Below are positions 1-7,894 of a DNA stretch of 64,000 nt, piece after piece. The notes under the pieces are model-generated. The model was given only the letters and a program-made list of their open reading frames with translations, was not told the DNA's origin and did not search any database. The DNA lies in contig NZ_LEKU01000005.1 in the NCBI RefSeq assembly GCF_009932355.1, forward strand, positions 62,001-126,000. The letters run 5' to 3'. Positions within the stretch are counted from its first letter, which is position 1; every line of letters starts with the position of its first letter. This DNA comes from Riemerella anatipestifer_E (GTDB lineage: Bacteria > Bacteroidota > Bacteroidia > Flavobacteriales > Weeksellaceae). The position numbers were made by a program, and so were the translations under genes.

Positions 1-1299
1 GAATGGATGACAGAATGGAGGCTGGAGTCTTTCCGTATTTGGCAAAAAATGGAAGAGCCAGATTGGGCGAATGTGAAGTATGAAAAGCCAGACTTCCAAG
101 CCATAAAATATTATGCCGCTCCTAAAAAGAAACCAGAATTAGCGAGTTTAGATGAGGTGGACCCAGAGCTATTAAAAACTTTTGAGAAGTTAGGCATCTC
201 TTTAGATGAGCAGAAGAGGCTTACAGGTGTTGCCGTAGATGTGGTGATGGATTCTGTATCGGTAAAGACTACTTTCCAAGAAACTTTAAAGGAGAAAGGC
301 ATTATCTTTTGTTCTATATCAGAAGCGATACAGGAGTATCCTGACTTAGTTAAAAAGTATATTGGTAAAGTAGTGCCAAGAGGAGATAACTTCTATGCGG
401 CACTTAACTCGGCGGTATTTTCAGATGGTTCTTTCTGTTATATACCTAAAGGCGTAAAATGTCCTATGGAACTTTCCACTTATTTCCGTATCAACCAAGC
501 GGGAACAGGGCAGTTTGAAAGAACTTTAGTAGTAGCAGATGAGGGAAGTTATGTGTCTTATTTAGAAGGCTGTACCGCCCCTTCTAGAGATGAAAATCAG
601 CTCCACGCTGCGGTGGTAGAGCTTATCGCGATGGAAGGTGCAGAAATCAAGTATTCTACCGTTCAAAACTGGTATCCTGGGGACGAAAGTGGTAAAGGAG
701 GCGTATTTAACTTCGTTACTAAGCGAGGGCTTTGCGAGAAAAATGCTAAAATCTCTTGGACGCAAGTAGAAACAGGCTCGGCGGTAACTTGGAAATACCC
801 TAGCTGTATTTTGAAGGGCGATAATTCTATCGGAGAATTTTATTCTATTGCCGTAACCAACAATCATCAGTGGGCAGACACAGGGACGAAGATGATACAC
901 ATCGGGAAGAATACCAAATCTACCATCATCTCTAAAGGAATTTCTGCAGGGAAATCCAACAATTCTTACAGAGGATTGGTAAAAGTAATGCCATCAGCAA
1001 AGGGAGCTAGAAATTTCTCACAGTGCGACTCCCTTTTGATGGGGAACGAATGTGGTGCTCACACCTTCCCTTATATTGAAATTAAAGACCCTTCGGCACA
1101 GCTAGAACACGAGGCTACCACCAGCAAAATAGGCGAAGACCAGATTTTCTACTGTAACCAAAGAGGTTTAGACACCGAAAAGGCTATCGCCCTTATCGTA
1201 AATGGATTTAGCAAGGAGGTACTTAACAAACTCCCGATGGAGTTTGCCATAGAAGCCCAAAAACTCCTAGAAATTAGTTTAGAAGGAAGTGTAGGGTAG
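1..1299 (+). CDS. sufB: Fe-S cluster scaffold protein SufB (5' end outside window)
   Basis: SufB is the core scaffold of the SufBCD complex, which assembles Fe-S clusters in the cytoplasm using SufC ATPase and sulfur delivered by SufE/SufS. The frame is open from base 1 (Glu-Trp before the first Met at base 7), so the Met at 7 is internal; the family normally has roughly 50 more N-terminal residues. The visible 432 residues carry typical blocks: FSDGSFCYIPKGVKCPMELS, YLEGCTAPSRDENQLHAAVVE, and the C-terminal QCDSLLMGNECGAH / HEATTSKIGEDQ segment, which holds the conserved Cys, Glu and His of the cluster-building interface. It is first in a run reaching sufD at 6550. The truncation is the window edge, not a mutation. 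Confidence 0.97.
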   Translation, partial: EWMTEWRLESFRIWQKMEEPDWANVKYEKPDFQAIKYYAAPKKKPELASLDEVDPELLKTFEKLGISLDEQKRLTGVAVDVVMDSVSVKTTFQETLKEKGIIFCSISEAIQEYPDLVKKYIGKVVPRGDNFYAALNSAVFSDGSFCYIPKGVKCPMELSTYFRINQAGTGQFERTLVVADEGSYVSYLEGCTAPSRDENQLHAAVVELIAMEGAEIKYSTVQNWYPGDESGKGGVFNFVTKRGLCEKNAKISWTQVETGSAVTWKYPSCILKGDNSIGEFYSIAVTNNHQWADTGTKMIHIGKNTKSTIISKGISAGKSNNSYRGLVKVMPSAKGARNFSQCDSLLMGNECGAHTFPYIEIKDPSAQLEHEATTSKIGEDQIFYCNQRGLDTEKAIALIVNGFSKEVLNKLPMEFAIEAQKLLEISLEGSVG

Positions 1300-1376
1300 A
1301 GGAGCTAACCTTAGGGAAGCTCCCCAAACCATTGAAACACCTAGTATAAAGGGACGAAAATAACACCGATGAGTTT

Positions 1377-2243
1377 ATGAAACAATGGCTTCTGTTTATC
1401 TATCTAGCAACTTGTATCAGAGTGATGGCACAGGCGGATACGCTTTATGTTTATGGTCCAGGTGGTCCTTATGCGCCCATAAATGAGGCAGCACAAATCT
1501 TTGCTAAAAGAAATAACCTAAATATTAAGGTAACCAAAGGTCCATTTTCGCAATGGAAAGATAAGGCACGAAACAATGCCCATTTAATTTATAGTGGAGC
1601 AGAGTTTATGATGACCCAGTTCATTTCAGAGTTAGGAAATGTGCAGCAGCAGACCGTTTATCCTCTTTATTTGAGGAAATCTGGGCTTATCGTAAGAAAA
1701 GGAAATCCTAAGAACATTAAAACTTTAAAAGATTTAATGAAACCCAAACTTAGAATAATGGTAGTTAATGGAGCAGGACTTACAGGAGTATGGGAAGATA
1801 TTGCGGGGAAAACACAAGATATAGAGGTGCTAAGGAAGATTAGAAAAAACATCGTCTTATTTGCTGAAAATAGCGGACAGGCTCAAAGTTTTTGGGCGAA
1901 AGACCCTAGCATAGATATCTGGGTTTCTTGGAATATTTGGCAAAAAAATAACAACGGGAGTGCTGATTTTGTATCTTTGGAAGATAGATATACCACTTAT
2001 AGAGATTGTGGGATAGCTCTTACAGCCTACGGAGAGGCTAATCCTAAAGCCTTAGAGTTCTATCAATTTCTAAAAGGTAAAGAGGTACAAGCCCTTTTTG
2101 AAAAGCAAGGTTGGATAGAACGAAACCCATCTGCCCAGAAAAAAAAGGAAGATAGGAAACCTCAAAAGGTATATTCCCGAAAAGAAAAGCTATCTTCCTT
2201 AAAGCAAAAGAAAGAAGGTTTATTGATAAATCATCAGTCCTAA
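1377..2243 (+). CDS. AcfC-like periplasmic substrate-binding protein
   Basis: This protein of 288 residues resembles the accessory colonization factor AcfC family of periplasmic binding-protein folds related to molybdate/sulfate binders. Residues 1-19 form a signal peptide ending in MAQA. YVYGPGGPYAPINEAAQIF and LIYSGAEFMMTQF match the AcfC hallmark GPGGP and SGSE/AE-MMT motifs, so an oxyanion-like ligand is plausible, but the ligand is unknown. The last 35 residues are an unusual Lys/Arg/Gln-rich tail (KKKEDRKPQKVYSRKEK) beyond the fold. It lies 77 bases after sufB with no evident terminator between them and no permease gene nearby, so it probably does not serve an ABC importer encoded here. 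Confidence 0.75.
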   Translation: MKQWLLFIYLATCIRVMAQADTLYVYGPGGPYAPINEAAQIFAKRNNLNIKVTKGPFSQWKDKARNNAHLIYSGAEFMMTQFISELGNVQQQTVYPLYLRKSGLIVRKGNPKNIKTLKDLMKPKLRIMVVNGAGLTGVWEDIAGKTQDIEVLRKIRKNIVLFAENSGQAQSFWAKDPSIDIWVSWNIWQKNNNGSADFVSLEDRYTTYRDCGIALTAYGEANPKALEFYQFLKGKEVQALFEKQGWIERNPSAQKKKEDRKPQKVYSRKEKLSSLKQKKEGLLINHQS

Positions 2244-2311
2244 AATAAAAGACAGATAGATTTCGTAAAAATAAAGAAGAAATAGAGAAACAAATTATAA
2301 AATATAAAGAT

Positions 2312-2623
2312 ATGGCAACAAAATCTTACGCAGAACGCATCACAAAAGTAAAACTGATGCTAGATGCTATGACACAGAACAAGTCAGACCTTCCTAAAAA
2401 GCTAGATGACGACTACATCAGCCAGATGCAAACTCTAAAAGACAAAATAGAGGTTCTGAATACCGAACAAGAGAAGCTCAAAGCAGATTTAAAATATAAA
2501 ACAGAAGCCCTTAATAAAGAGATAAGTGCCTTAGACAAACTTTATAGCGAAGCCAAAAAGCGGATTAAACTAGATTTTGAACAAACACGCTGGATTGCAT
2601 TTGGGATAGAAGACAAAAGATAA
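2312..2623 (+). CDS. Small coiled-coil hypothetical protein
   Basis: This 103-residue protein is not recognised as a named family. It is highly charged, has no signal peptide or membrane segment, and residues 35-95 form a continuous predicted coiled coil (heptad-like KDKIEVLNTEQEKLKADL). It sits 68 bases after the AcfC-like gene and 20 bases before the NlpE-like gene on the same strand, so it is probably co-transcribed with the suf genes. A structural or adaptor role in the cytoplasm is the most that can be inferred. Confidence 0.65.
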   Translation: MATKSYAERITKVKLMLDAMTQNKSDLPKKLDDDYISQMQTLKDKIEVLNTEQEKLKADLKYKTEALNKEISALDKLYSEAKKRIKLDFEQTRWIAFGIEDKR

Positions 2624-2643
2624 CTTAGACCTAAAAAATCAAA

Positions 2644-3375
2644 ATGAGAAAGTACATCATAAACGGTATTTTAGCCTTGGGGCTATTGTCTTTTGGGGCT
2701 TGTAATAAATCCGAAAAAACAGCCCAAAATCACCCCGCCGAAGGGCAGGTTATAGACACTCTTGTCTCTACTCCAAACGAAATGTATCAAGGCGTACTCC
2801 CTTGTGCCGATTGCGAGGGTATTTTTACCATCATTACTTTGGCTCCAGACCAAACCTTTGATAAAACCGACTATTACTTAGGTAAAAATGAATATTTCAC
2901 CGAAGAAGGCTCCTACACCGTAGATGCTTCCACAGGGATTTATGCGTTATCTTCTAACAATGATAAGGCTACTCAATATTATCAAAGGGAAGAAGGTAAG
3001 TTAGTCCTTTTAAACGATAAAAAGGAGAAAAACACAGGAGCTAATGCTCATACTTATGAGTTAGAACAACTTTCTAACGATGATTACCACTTTACCCCAA
3101 CCCCCGTGGAGGGCTTCCTCATCATAGGGCACGAGGTGAGCTCTTTCAGACCAGCCAATTCGGCTAAAGTCTATTGGATAGAAGACCCTTCGGGCGAGTT
3201 ACAGAAGAGATATGAAGCAATAGTAAAGGATAAAAAGATACCTTACTTTCCTGTAAAGGCAAATTTGGTTTTAGAAAAAGATACCAAAAAAGCGGAGGGC
3301 TTTGCCGAAGATTATGATGGGGTAGTAGTAGTGAAGAAACTACTAGATTTAAAGCTGATTTCTGTGGGAAATTAG
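2644..3375 (+). CDS. NlpE-like copper-stress lipoprotein
   Basis: This is a lipoprotein of 243 residues with a lipobox ending FGAC (Cys20), followed by an NlpE N-terminal domain. The block GVLPCADCEGIFTIITL holds the CxxC pair (Cys54/Cys57) seen in NlpE, the outer-membrane lipoprotein that senses copper or envelope stress in enterobacteria. The following beta-rich segment with TYYLG-like and GTY-like repeats fits the NlpE barrel. The C-terminal part (residues 150-243) ends with YDGVVVVKKLLDLKLI and resembles a small META/OB-like extension. No Cpx-type system is next to it, so the sensing role is only by family analogy. Confidence 0.75.
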   Translation: MRKYIINGILALGLLSFGACNKSEKTAQNHPAEGQVIDTLVSTPNEMYQGVLPCADCEGIFTIITLAPDQTFDKTDYYLGKNEYFTEEGSYTVDASTGIYALSSNNDKATQYYQREEGKLVLLNDKKEKNTGANAHTYELEQLSNDDYHFTPTPVEGFLIIGHEVSSFRPANSAKVYWIEDPSGELQKRYEAIVKDKKIPYFPVKANLVLEKDTKKAEGFAEDYDGVVVVKKLLDLKLISVGN

Positions 3376-3430
3376 GATAGGAAAGACGATGATAATTAAA
3401 TAAACAAAAATTAAATTAAAACATTACATT

Positions 3431-3838
3431 ATGAAAAAAGTAGCGTTATGGTTAGCATTCCTATTTACAGGAATTCTTTTCGCACAAGAAGCCAAGTATC
3501 AGTTGTCTAGTCATATTTTAGACATTACTCAAGGAAAACCAGCTCCAGGAGTAAGCATTACCTTGTCTAAACAAAATAAAAATGGTGTTTGGGTAAAGGT
3601 AGATGAAAAGGTAACAGATGAAAACGGGAGGATTAAGAATTTTCTAAAAGAAGAAAAAGGAGTAAGCCATCAGGGGATATACAAACTTACCTATCATACT
3701 ACACCGTATTTTGAGAAGTTAGGGCAGCAGAGTTTTTATCCGTTTGTAGAAGTTGTTTTTGAGCTAAAGGACAACAGCCACTATCATGTACCTATTACCT
3801 TAAGCCCTTACGGATATTCTACTTATAGAGGAAACTAA
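3431..3838 (+). CDS. Exported 5-hydroxyisourate hydrolase (transthyretin-like)
   Basis: This 135-residue member of the transthyretin-like family hydrolyses 5-hydroxyisourate in uric acid breakdown. Catalytic-type residues are visible: His28 in LSSHILD, Arg67 in DENGRIK, and the His pair in HYHVPITLSPYGYSTYRG near the C-terminus. The family C-terminal signature YRGS appears here as YRGN. Residues 1-18 form a clear signal peptide ending in FAQ, so the enzyme should work in the periplasm. No uricase or OHCU decarboxylase gene is seen in the window, so the physiological substrate is uncertain. It is in line with the suf operon. Confidence 0.88.
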   Translation: MKKVALWLAFLFTGILFAQEAKYQLSSHILDITQGKPAPGVSITLSKQNKNGVWVKVDEKVTDENGRIKNFLKEEKGVSHQGIYKLTYHTTPYFEKLGQQSFYPFVEVVFELKDNSHYHVPITLSPYGYSTYRGN

Positions 3839-3893
3839 AACAAAGAGCAGAAGCTCATTAGAAAAGTTAATCCTTACTTCAATATTGCAGATT

Positions 3894-4382
3894 ATGAAAA
3901 AAAGTATAATGGTTTTAGTAGGTTTATTGTTGGTTCAGTTTTCTTTAGCACAATATACCGAACAAGGGACTTCGCTCAATCAAGAGGGAGCTTTAGAACT
4001 GGCAAAGCAAGCCCACATAGAAGCTCGTAAATTAGGTAAAAAGGTATCCGTAGCAGTCCTAAACAATTCGGGGGTAAGTCTTTTATTATTGAAAGGCGAC
4101 CAAGTAGGACCTCATAATACCGAAGCCTCTAGGAGAAAGGCTTACACTTCGCTTTCCACCAAAACCCCAAGTTTTGAGTTGATGCAAAAGGCAGCCAGTA
4201 ATCCTACGGCACAAAACTTAAATACTTTGCCAGAGCTTCTACTTTTAGGAGGAGGCGTACCCGTTTGGAAAGATGGGGAGCTGATTGGGAGTCTAGGGGT
4301 TTCTGGAGCTGGTGGTGGAGAGCAAGACCATAATGTGGCCAAGAAGGCGGTTGAGAATATGGGCTACGAGATAACCAAATAA
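3894..4382 (+). CDS. Exported GlcG/HbpS-family heme-binding-like protein
   Basis: This DUF336 protein (GlcG/HbpS family) has about 162 residues. The ATG at 3894 is chosen over a TTG nine bases upstream because it starts a good signal peptide (MKKSIMVLVGLLLVQFSLAQ). The core has the family pattern: A..A......G.KVSVAVLNNSGVSLLLLKGD, SRRKAYTSLS, and LLLLGGGVPVWKDGELIGSLGVSGAGGGEQDH. HbpS in Streptomyces binds heme and signals redox stress; GlcG has unknown function. The gene is immediately upstream of sufC (31 bases), which links it to iron/heme or oxidative-stress physiology by context only. Confidence 0.85.
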   Translation: MKKSIMVLVGLLLVQFSLAQYTEQGTSLNQEGALELAKQAHIEARKLGKKVSVAVLNNSGVSLLLLKGDQVGPHNTEASRRKAYTSLSTKTPSFELMQKAASNPTAQNLNTLPELLLLGGGVPVWKDGELIGSLGVSGAGGGEQDHNVAKKAVENMGYEITK

Positions 4383-4413
4383 AAATTAACAATAAATAAA
4401 ATTATATATAGAA

Positions 4414-5154
4414 ATGTTAAATATAAAAAACTTATATGCTAGGATAGAGGACGGAGCGGAAATCCTTAAAGGGATTAACTTAGAAATAAAACCAGGCGAG
4501 GTACACGCCATTATGGGACCTAACGGAGCTGGGAAATCTACCCTTTCCTCTGTAATTGCAGGAAAGGAAGACTACGAAGTTACCGATGGAGAAATCCTTT
4601 TTGAAGGGGAAAATATAGTAGAAGATGCTCCAGAAGAGAGAGCTCATAAGGGGATTTTCCTTTCGTTCCAGTATCCAGTAGAGATACCGGGGGTTTCGGT
4701 AACCAATTTCATCAAGGCAGCCATCAACGAAACCAGAAAGGCTAACGGACTGGAGGATATGCCTGCGAAAGAAATGTTGGCACTTATCCGTGAAAAATCC
4801 GAGCTTTTAGGGATAAAGAAAGATTTTCTTTCTCGTTCTCTTAACGAGGGTTTCTCTGGAGGAGAAAAGAAAAGAAACGAGATTTTCCAAATGATGATGC
4901 TTAATCCTAAACTGGCCATCTTAGATGAAACCGATTCTGGGCTAGATATTGATGCGTTAAGAATTGTATCCGAAGGGGTTAATCATTTCAAAAATGAGGG
5001 AAATGCGGTGCTTCTAATCACTCATTATCAGAGATTGCTTAACTACATTCAGCCAGATTTTGTACACGTATTGGCGGACGGTAAGATTATTAAAACGGGA
5101 GATAAAACTTTAGCTCTGGAGTTAGAGGAGAAAGGGTACGATTGGCTACTCTAA
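4414..5154 (+). CDS. sufC: Fe-S assembly ATPase SufC
   Basis: SufC is the ABC-type ATPase that drives conformational change in SufBCD. In its 246 residues are Walker A GPNGAGKST (about 35-43), the Q-loop in LSFQYPVEIPGVS, the signature FSGGEKKRNE, Walker B LAILDETDSGLD and the H-loop LLITHYQRLL. Length and motifs are standard for SufC, whose signature continues KKRNE rather than the RQR of transporters. It lies downstream of five unrelated genes separating it from sufB, and 115 bases upstream of sufD. Confidence 0.98.
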   Translation: MLNIKNLYARIEDGAEILKGINLEIKPGEVHAIMGPNGAGKSTLSSVIAGKEDYEVTDGEILFEGENIVEDAPEERAHKGIFLSFQYPVEIPGVSVTNFIKAAINETRKANGLEDMPAKEMLALIREKSELLGIKKDFLSRSLNEGFSGGEKKRNEIFQMMMLNPKLAILDETDSGLDIDALRIVSEGVNHFKNEGNAVLLITHYQRLLNYIQPDFVHVLADGKIIKTGDKTLALELEEKGYDWLL

Positions 5155-5269
5155 TCAATCCAAAACTTTTAAAAGTTTATAAGTTGTGTAAATCTATTAG
5201 TAGGTTTATCAATATAAAAATAAATGGTAAGGCACAACAGTCTTACTTAATTAGTCAAAAAAGATTTTT

Positions 5270-6550
5270 ATGTCATTATTTGAGAACATTAAAACACATT
5301 CTTCTTCACTTTCGGGGGATAAATTAAATGCTTTGGAACGATTCTTAAGCAAAGGTTTTCCTTCTAAAAAAGATGAGGAATATAAATATACTAATCTAAA
5401 AGAAATTATAGAAAAACAATATCAGTTTTTACCACAAGAAGAGCATCATATTTCTGAAGAGGAACTGAAAGCATTGCGTCTAGGAGAAGAAGATTTTGAT
5501 TGGGTAGTGCTAGTTAACGGGAAATGGCGTCCAGAGCTTTCTAAGATTTCGGATAAAGATATTAAAGTACTTGCCTTAGACGAGGCACTTTCTAATGGAG
5601 AGAATGAGGTTTTGTTCCGTGCTTATTTTAATACTATTGCTAACGAGAGTTGGGCGTTTCCAAATCTTAATTTGGCATTCGCTCATTCGGGAGTAGCACT
5701 TTATGTGCCTAAAAATACGGTAGTAGAAAAGCCAATACATATTTTCTATATTTCGCAAAATCAATCAGAAAATACGTTCTATAATCCGAGAAATATATTG
5801 GTGGTAGAAGCTGGTAGCCAGATAGAAGTGATAGAAAGTCATCATAATTTTGATGATTCGTTTACCTTTACCAATAGCCTTACTGAAATTTTTACTAAAC
5901 CTAACGCTAAAGCAGATTGGCATAAGTTACAGAACGATACAGATACTTCGTATCTGGTAGACCATACCTTTGTGAAGCAAGAGAAGGATAGCTTAGCTAC
6001 GGTAAATACTTTCTCTTTCGGAGGGAAGTTGGTGCGTAATAATTTAGATTTTATTCAGGAAGGAGAAAATATCAACTCTTTTATGAATGGAATTACCATT
6101 ATTGGTAAAGACCAACTAGTTGACCATCATACTGCAGTACACCATAATCAGCCTAATTGTGAAAGTTATCAGAACTACAAAGGAGTATTTAAGGATAATG
6201 CTCACGGAGTGTTTAATGGGAAAGTATTTGTAGATAAAATAGCTCAAAAAACCAATGCTTATCAGCAGAATAATAATATTTTACTAAGCGAGGGTGCTAC
6301 GATAGATTCTAAACCACAGTTGGAGATTTTTGCAGACGATGTAAAATGTTCTCACGGTTGTACGGTAGGGCAGCTAAATGAAGATGCTTTGTTCTACCTT
6401 CGTGCTAGAGGAATTTCTAAAAATGAGGCACAGGCATTATTGCTTTACGCCTTTGCAAATGATGCAATGGAAAATATAGATATAGAACCTCTAAAACTAA
6501 AAATATCCAAGCTCTTAGCTGAAAAATTAGAAGTGAATATAGAGTTCTAA
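5270..6550 (+). CDS. sufD: Fe-S assembly protein SufD
   Basis: SufD is the SufB paralogue that forms the SufB-SufC2-SufD complex and is needed for iron entry. The protein has 426 residues and an N-terminal helical region (DEEYKYTNLKEI). The C-terminal beta-helix has DHHTAVHHNQPNCES and the family motif DDVKCSHGCTVGQLNEDALFYLRARGI with the conserved His. It is the last gene of the suf transcription unit and is followed at once by a strong hairpin terminator. The 115-base gap after sufC shows no convincing promoter. Confidence 0.97.
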   Translation: MSLFENIKTHSSSLSGDKLNALERFLSKGFPSKKDEEYKYTNLKEIIEKQYQFLPQEEHHISEEELKALRLGEEDFDWVVLVNGKWRPELSKISDKDIKVLALDEALSNGENEVLFRAYFNTIANESWAFPNLNLAFAHSGVALYVPKNTVVEKPIHIFYISQNQSENTFYNPRNILVVEAGSQIEVIESHHNFDDSFTFTNSLTEIFTKPNAKADWHKLQNDTDTSYLVDHTFVKQEKDSLATVNTFSFGGKLVRNNLDFIQEGENINSFMNGITIIGKDQLVDHHTAVHHNQPNCESYQNYKGVFKDNAHGVFNGKVFVDKIAQKTNAYQQNNNILLSEGATIDSKPQLEIFADDVKCSHGCTVGQLNEDALFYLRARGISKNEAQALLLYAFANDAMENIDIEPLKLKISKLLAEKLEVNIEF

Positions 6551-6561
6551 AATAAACAAAG

Positions 6562-6592
6562 GTCTTATCAAAATATTTTGATAAGGCTTTTT
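6562..6592 (+). terminator. Rho-independent terminator of the suf operon
   Basis: An 11-bp perfect stem (CTTATCAAAAT paired with ATTTTGATAAG, 6564-6585), extended by G-C at each side and followed by a run of T, lies 12 bases after the sufD stop. It separates the suf unit from the zincin-like gene at 6616. Confidence 0.9.
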
Positions 6593-6615
6593 TCTAATAA
6601 GTATAAGAAACAAGA

Positions 6616-7143
6616 ATGGACTTAAATAAAGTAGAATTTCACATAGATGCTTATAAAAGCCATGGGCAAATTTTAGATGCGGCATCTTTTGCGGTTAGAG
6701 CTTTTGGTTTAGAGCATTTTAATTTTGCAGGATTTGATTTTAGAGAGGAGGTGGACGCTAGGTCTATTGTACTTACGACGGAGGGAGAACTGTCCCAGCC
6801 ACAGAAAGTGAAAATACCTAAAAATCTTTTTAATTTTGATTTTAATTTAGTCCTTAACCTTTTGGCTCATGAGATGCTACATGTAAGACAAAAGGCACAG
6901 GAAACATTAGTAGAGGATAAAAATGAAAGAGAGTTCCAAGCCTATTACGAAACTTTATTTCATAAAATATTTCCTCAAATACCAGATGCACCAGACTTCA
7001 ATAGAAAACAATTTGCTGATAAAGCACTAGAATACTACCGAAGAATGGGAGAAGGCTCTGCTTTACAAGAAAAATATGCTTCCCAAAAAGAAGAAGTAGA
7101 AGCTCTTAAGATAGAGCTTTCCCAAGAAAATAAAGACCTTTAA
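6616..7143 (+). CDS. Small zincin-like putative metalloprotein
   Basis: This 175-residue protein has no recognised name. It has no signal peptide. The sequence LLAHEMLHVRQKAQE holds an HExxH motif (His85, Glu86, His89) of zinc-dependent peptidases, and NEREFQAYYE about 15 residues later could supply the third zinc ligand (Glu104, Glu106 or Glu112). The fold around it is short, so it may be a minimal zincin or a non-proteolytic zinc protein. Residues 150-175 form a charged helical tail. Its last 38 bases overlap the convergent coaX gene. The proteolytic role is an inference from motif alone. Confidence 0.7.
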   Translation: MDLNKVEFHIDAYKSHGQILDAASFAVRAFGLEHFNFAGFDFREEVDARSIVLTTEGELSQPQKVKIPKNLFNFDFNLVLNLLAHEMLHVRQKAQETLVEDKNEREFQAYYETLFHKIFPQIPDAPDFNRKQFADKALEYYRRMGEGSALQEKYASQKEEVEALKIELSQENKDL

Positions 7144-7867
7144 GGGTATGCAACCTATCGGCTATATGGATTTTGTCTGATAAAGGTTTATAGACGTGAG
7201 AAACCCCTCCTGTAGCTATCACAAGAGCATCTTCTCCTATTTCTCGGTTAATTCTTTCTATAAAACCTTCTACCATACCTAGATACCCATACACCATACC
7301 GCTTTGCATACAACTTACAGTATCTAATCCTAGAACGGATTTAGGTGCTTGTAGTTCTATTTCTGGGAGCTGTGCAGTATCCTGTATTAAACTCTTGAGA
7401 GAGGTGATAATTCCAGGAGCAATAATAGCTCCTAAAGTTTCACCATTGCGAGAAATACAACTAGCCGTAAGAGCTGTTCCAAAATCAAAAATTATTTTAG
7501 ATTTATTAGGGTAAAGGTGATGAGCTGCAACTAAATTTGCATAGATGTCGGTACCCATTTGCTTGGATTTTGGTTCAACTTCAGAAGGTGTATTCCTATC
7601 TACTAAAATAGGTTTTAGGTGGTGTATTTTTTCTAATGCTCTTACAATATCGTTGGTCATTTGTGGTACAACGGAGCCTATTATCAGTTGGTCTATTTCT
7701 TCAGGCTTGATGTCATAAGATTGATAATGCATCAGAAACTGAACAAAAAGTTCGTCTTTAGTTCGGTAGGGTTTAGTGTTAATAACCCACGAGAGGCTAC
7801 ATTCTTCATTATTAAATAAACCAAAACGGATATTGGTATTTCCTATGTTGACTACAATGGTTTTCAT
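7106..7867 (-). CDS. coaX: Type III pantothenate kinase
   Basis: CoaX phosphorylates pantothenate, the first step of coenzyme A synthesis. In 253 residues the ASKHA-type motifs are visible: NIGNTNIRFGLF at the N-terminus (phosphate 1), GTDIYANLVAAHHL with the conserved catalytic-type Asp, FDFGTALTASCI (phosphate 2) and GAIIAPGI. The usual first Asp of the DxGNT motif is Asn here (Asn7), and the Arg that often follows the GxD is Ile. The rest fits well, so this is a divergent but probably functional CoaX. The gene lies 27 bases downstream of the M1 peptidase gene on the same strand. Confidence 0.88.
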   Translation of the reverse strand: MKTIVVNIGNTNIRFGLFNNEECSLSWVINTKPYRTKDELFVQFLMHYQSYDIKPEEIDQLIIGSVVPQMTNDIVRALEKIHHLKPILVDRNTPSEVEPKSKQMGTDIYANLVAAHHLYPNKSKIIFDFGTALTASCISRNGETLGAIIAPGIITSLKSLIQDTAQLPEIELQAPKSVLGLDTVSCMQSGMVYGYLGMVEGFIERINREIGEDALVIATGGVSHVYKPLSDKIHIADRLHTLKGLYFLGKALS

Positions 7868-7894
7868 AATGATAATTATTTTTCAGCAGATAAA

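Noticed and set aside
562..900. Antisense open frames within sufB, clpC, SufC and others
   Set aside because: They lie fully inside well-supported genes, lack ribosome-binding sites and show no recognisable domains; they are shadows of the real coding frames.
1..1299. Truncated sufB
   Set aside because: The missing N-terminus is cut by the window edge; the frame stays open to base 1.
5142..5327. A 61-codon open frame between sufC and sufD
   Set aside because: It starts with TTG inside sufC and runs into sufD in another frame, with no domain or ribosome-binding site; taken as chance.
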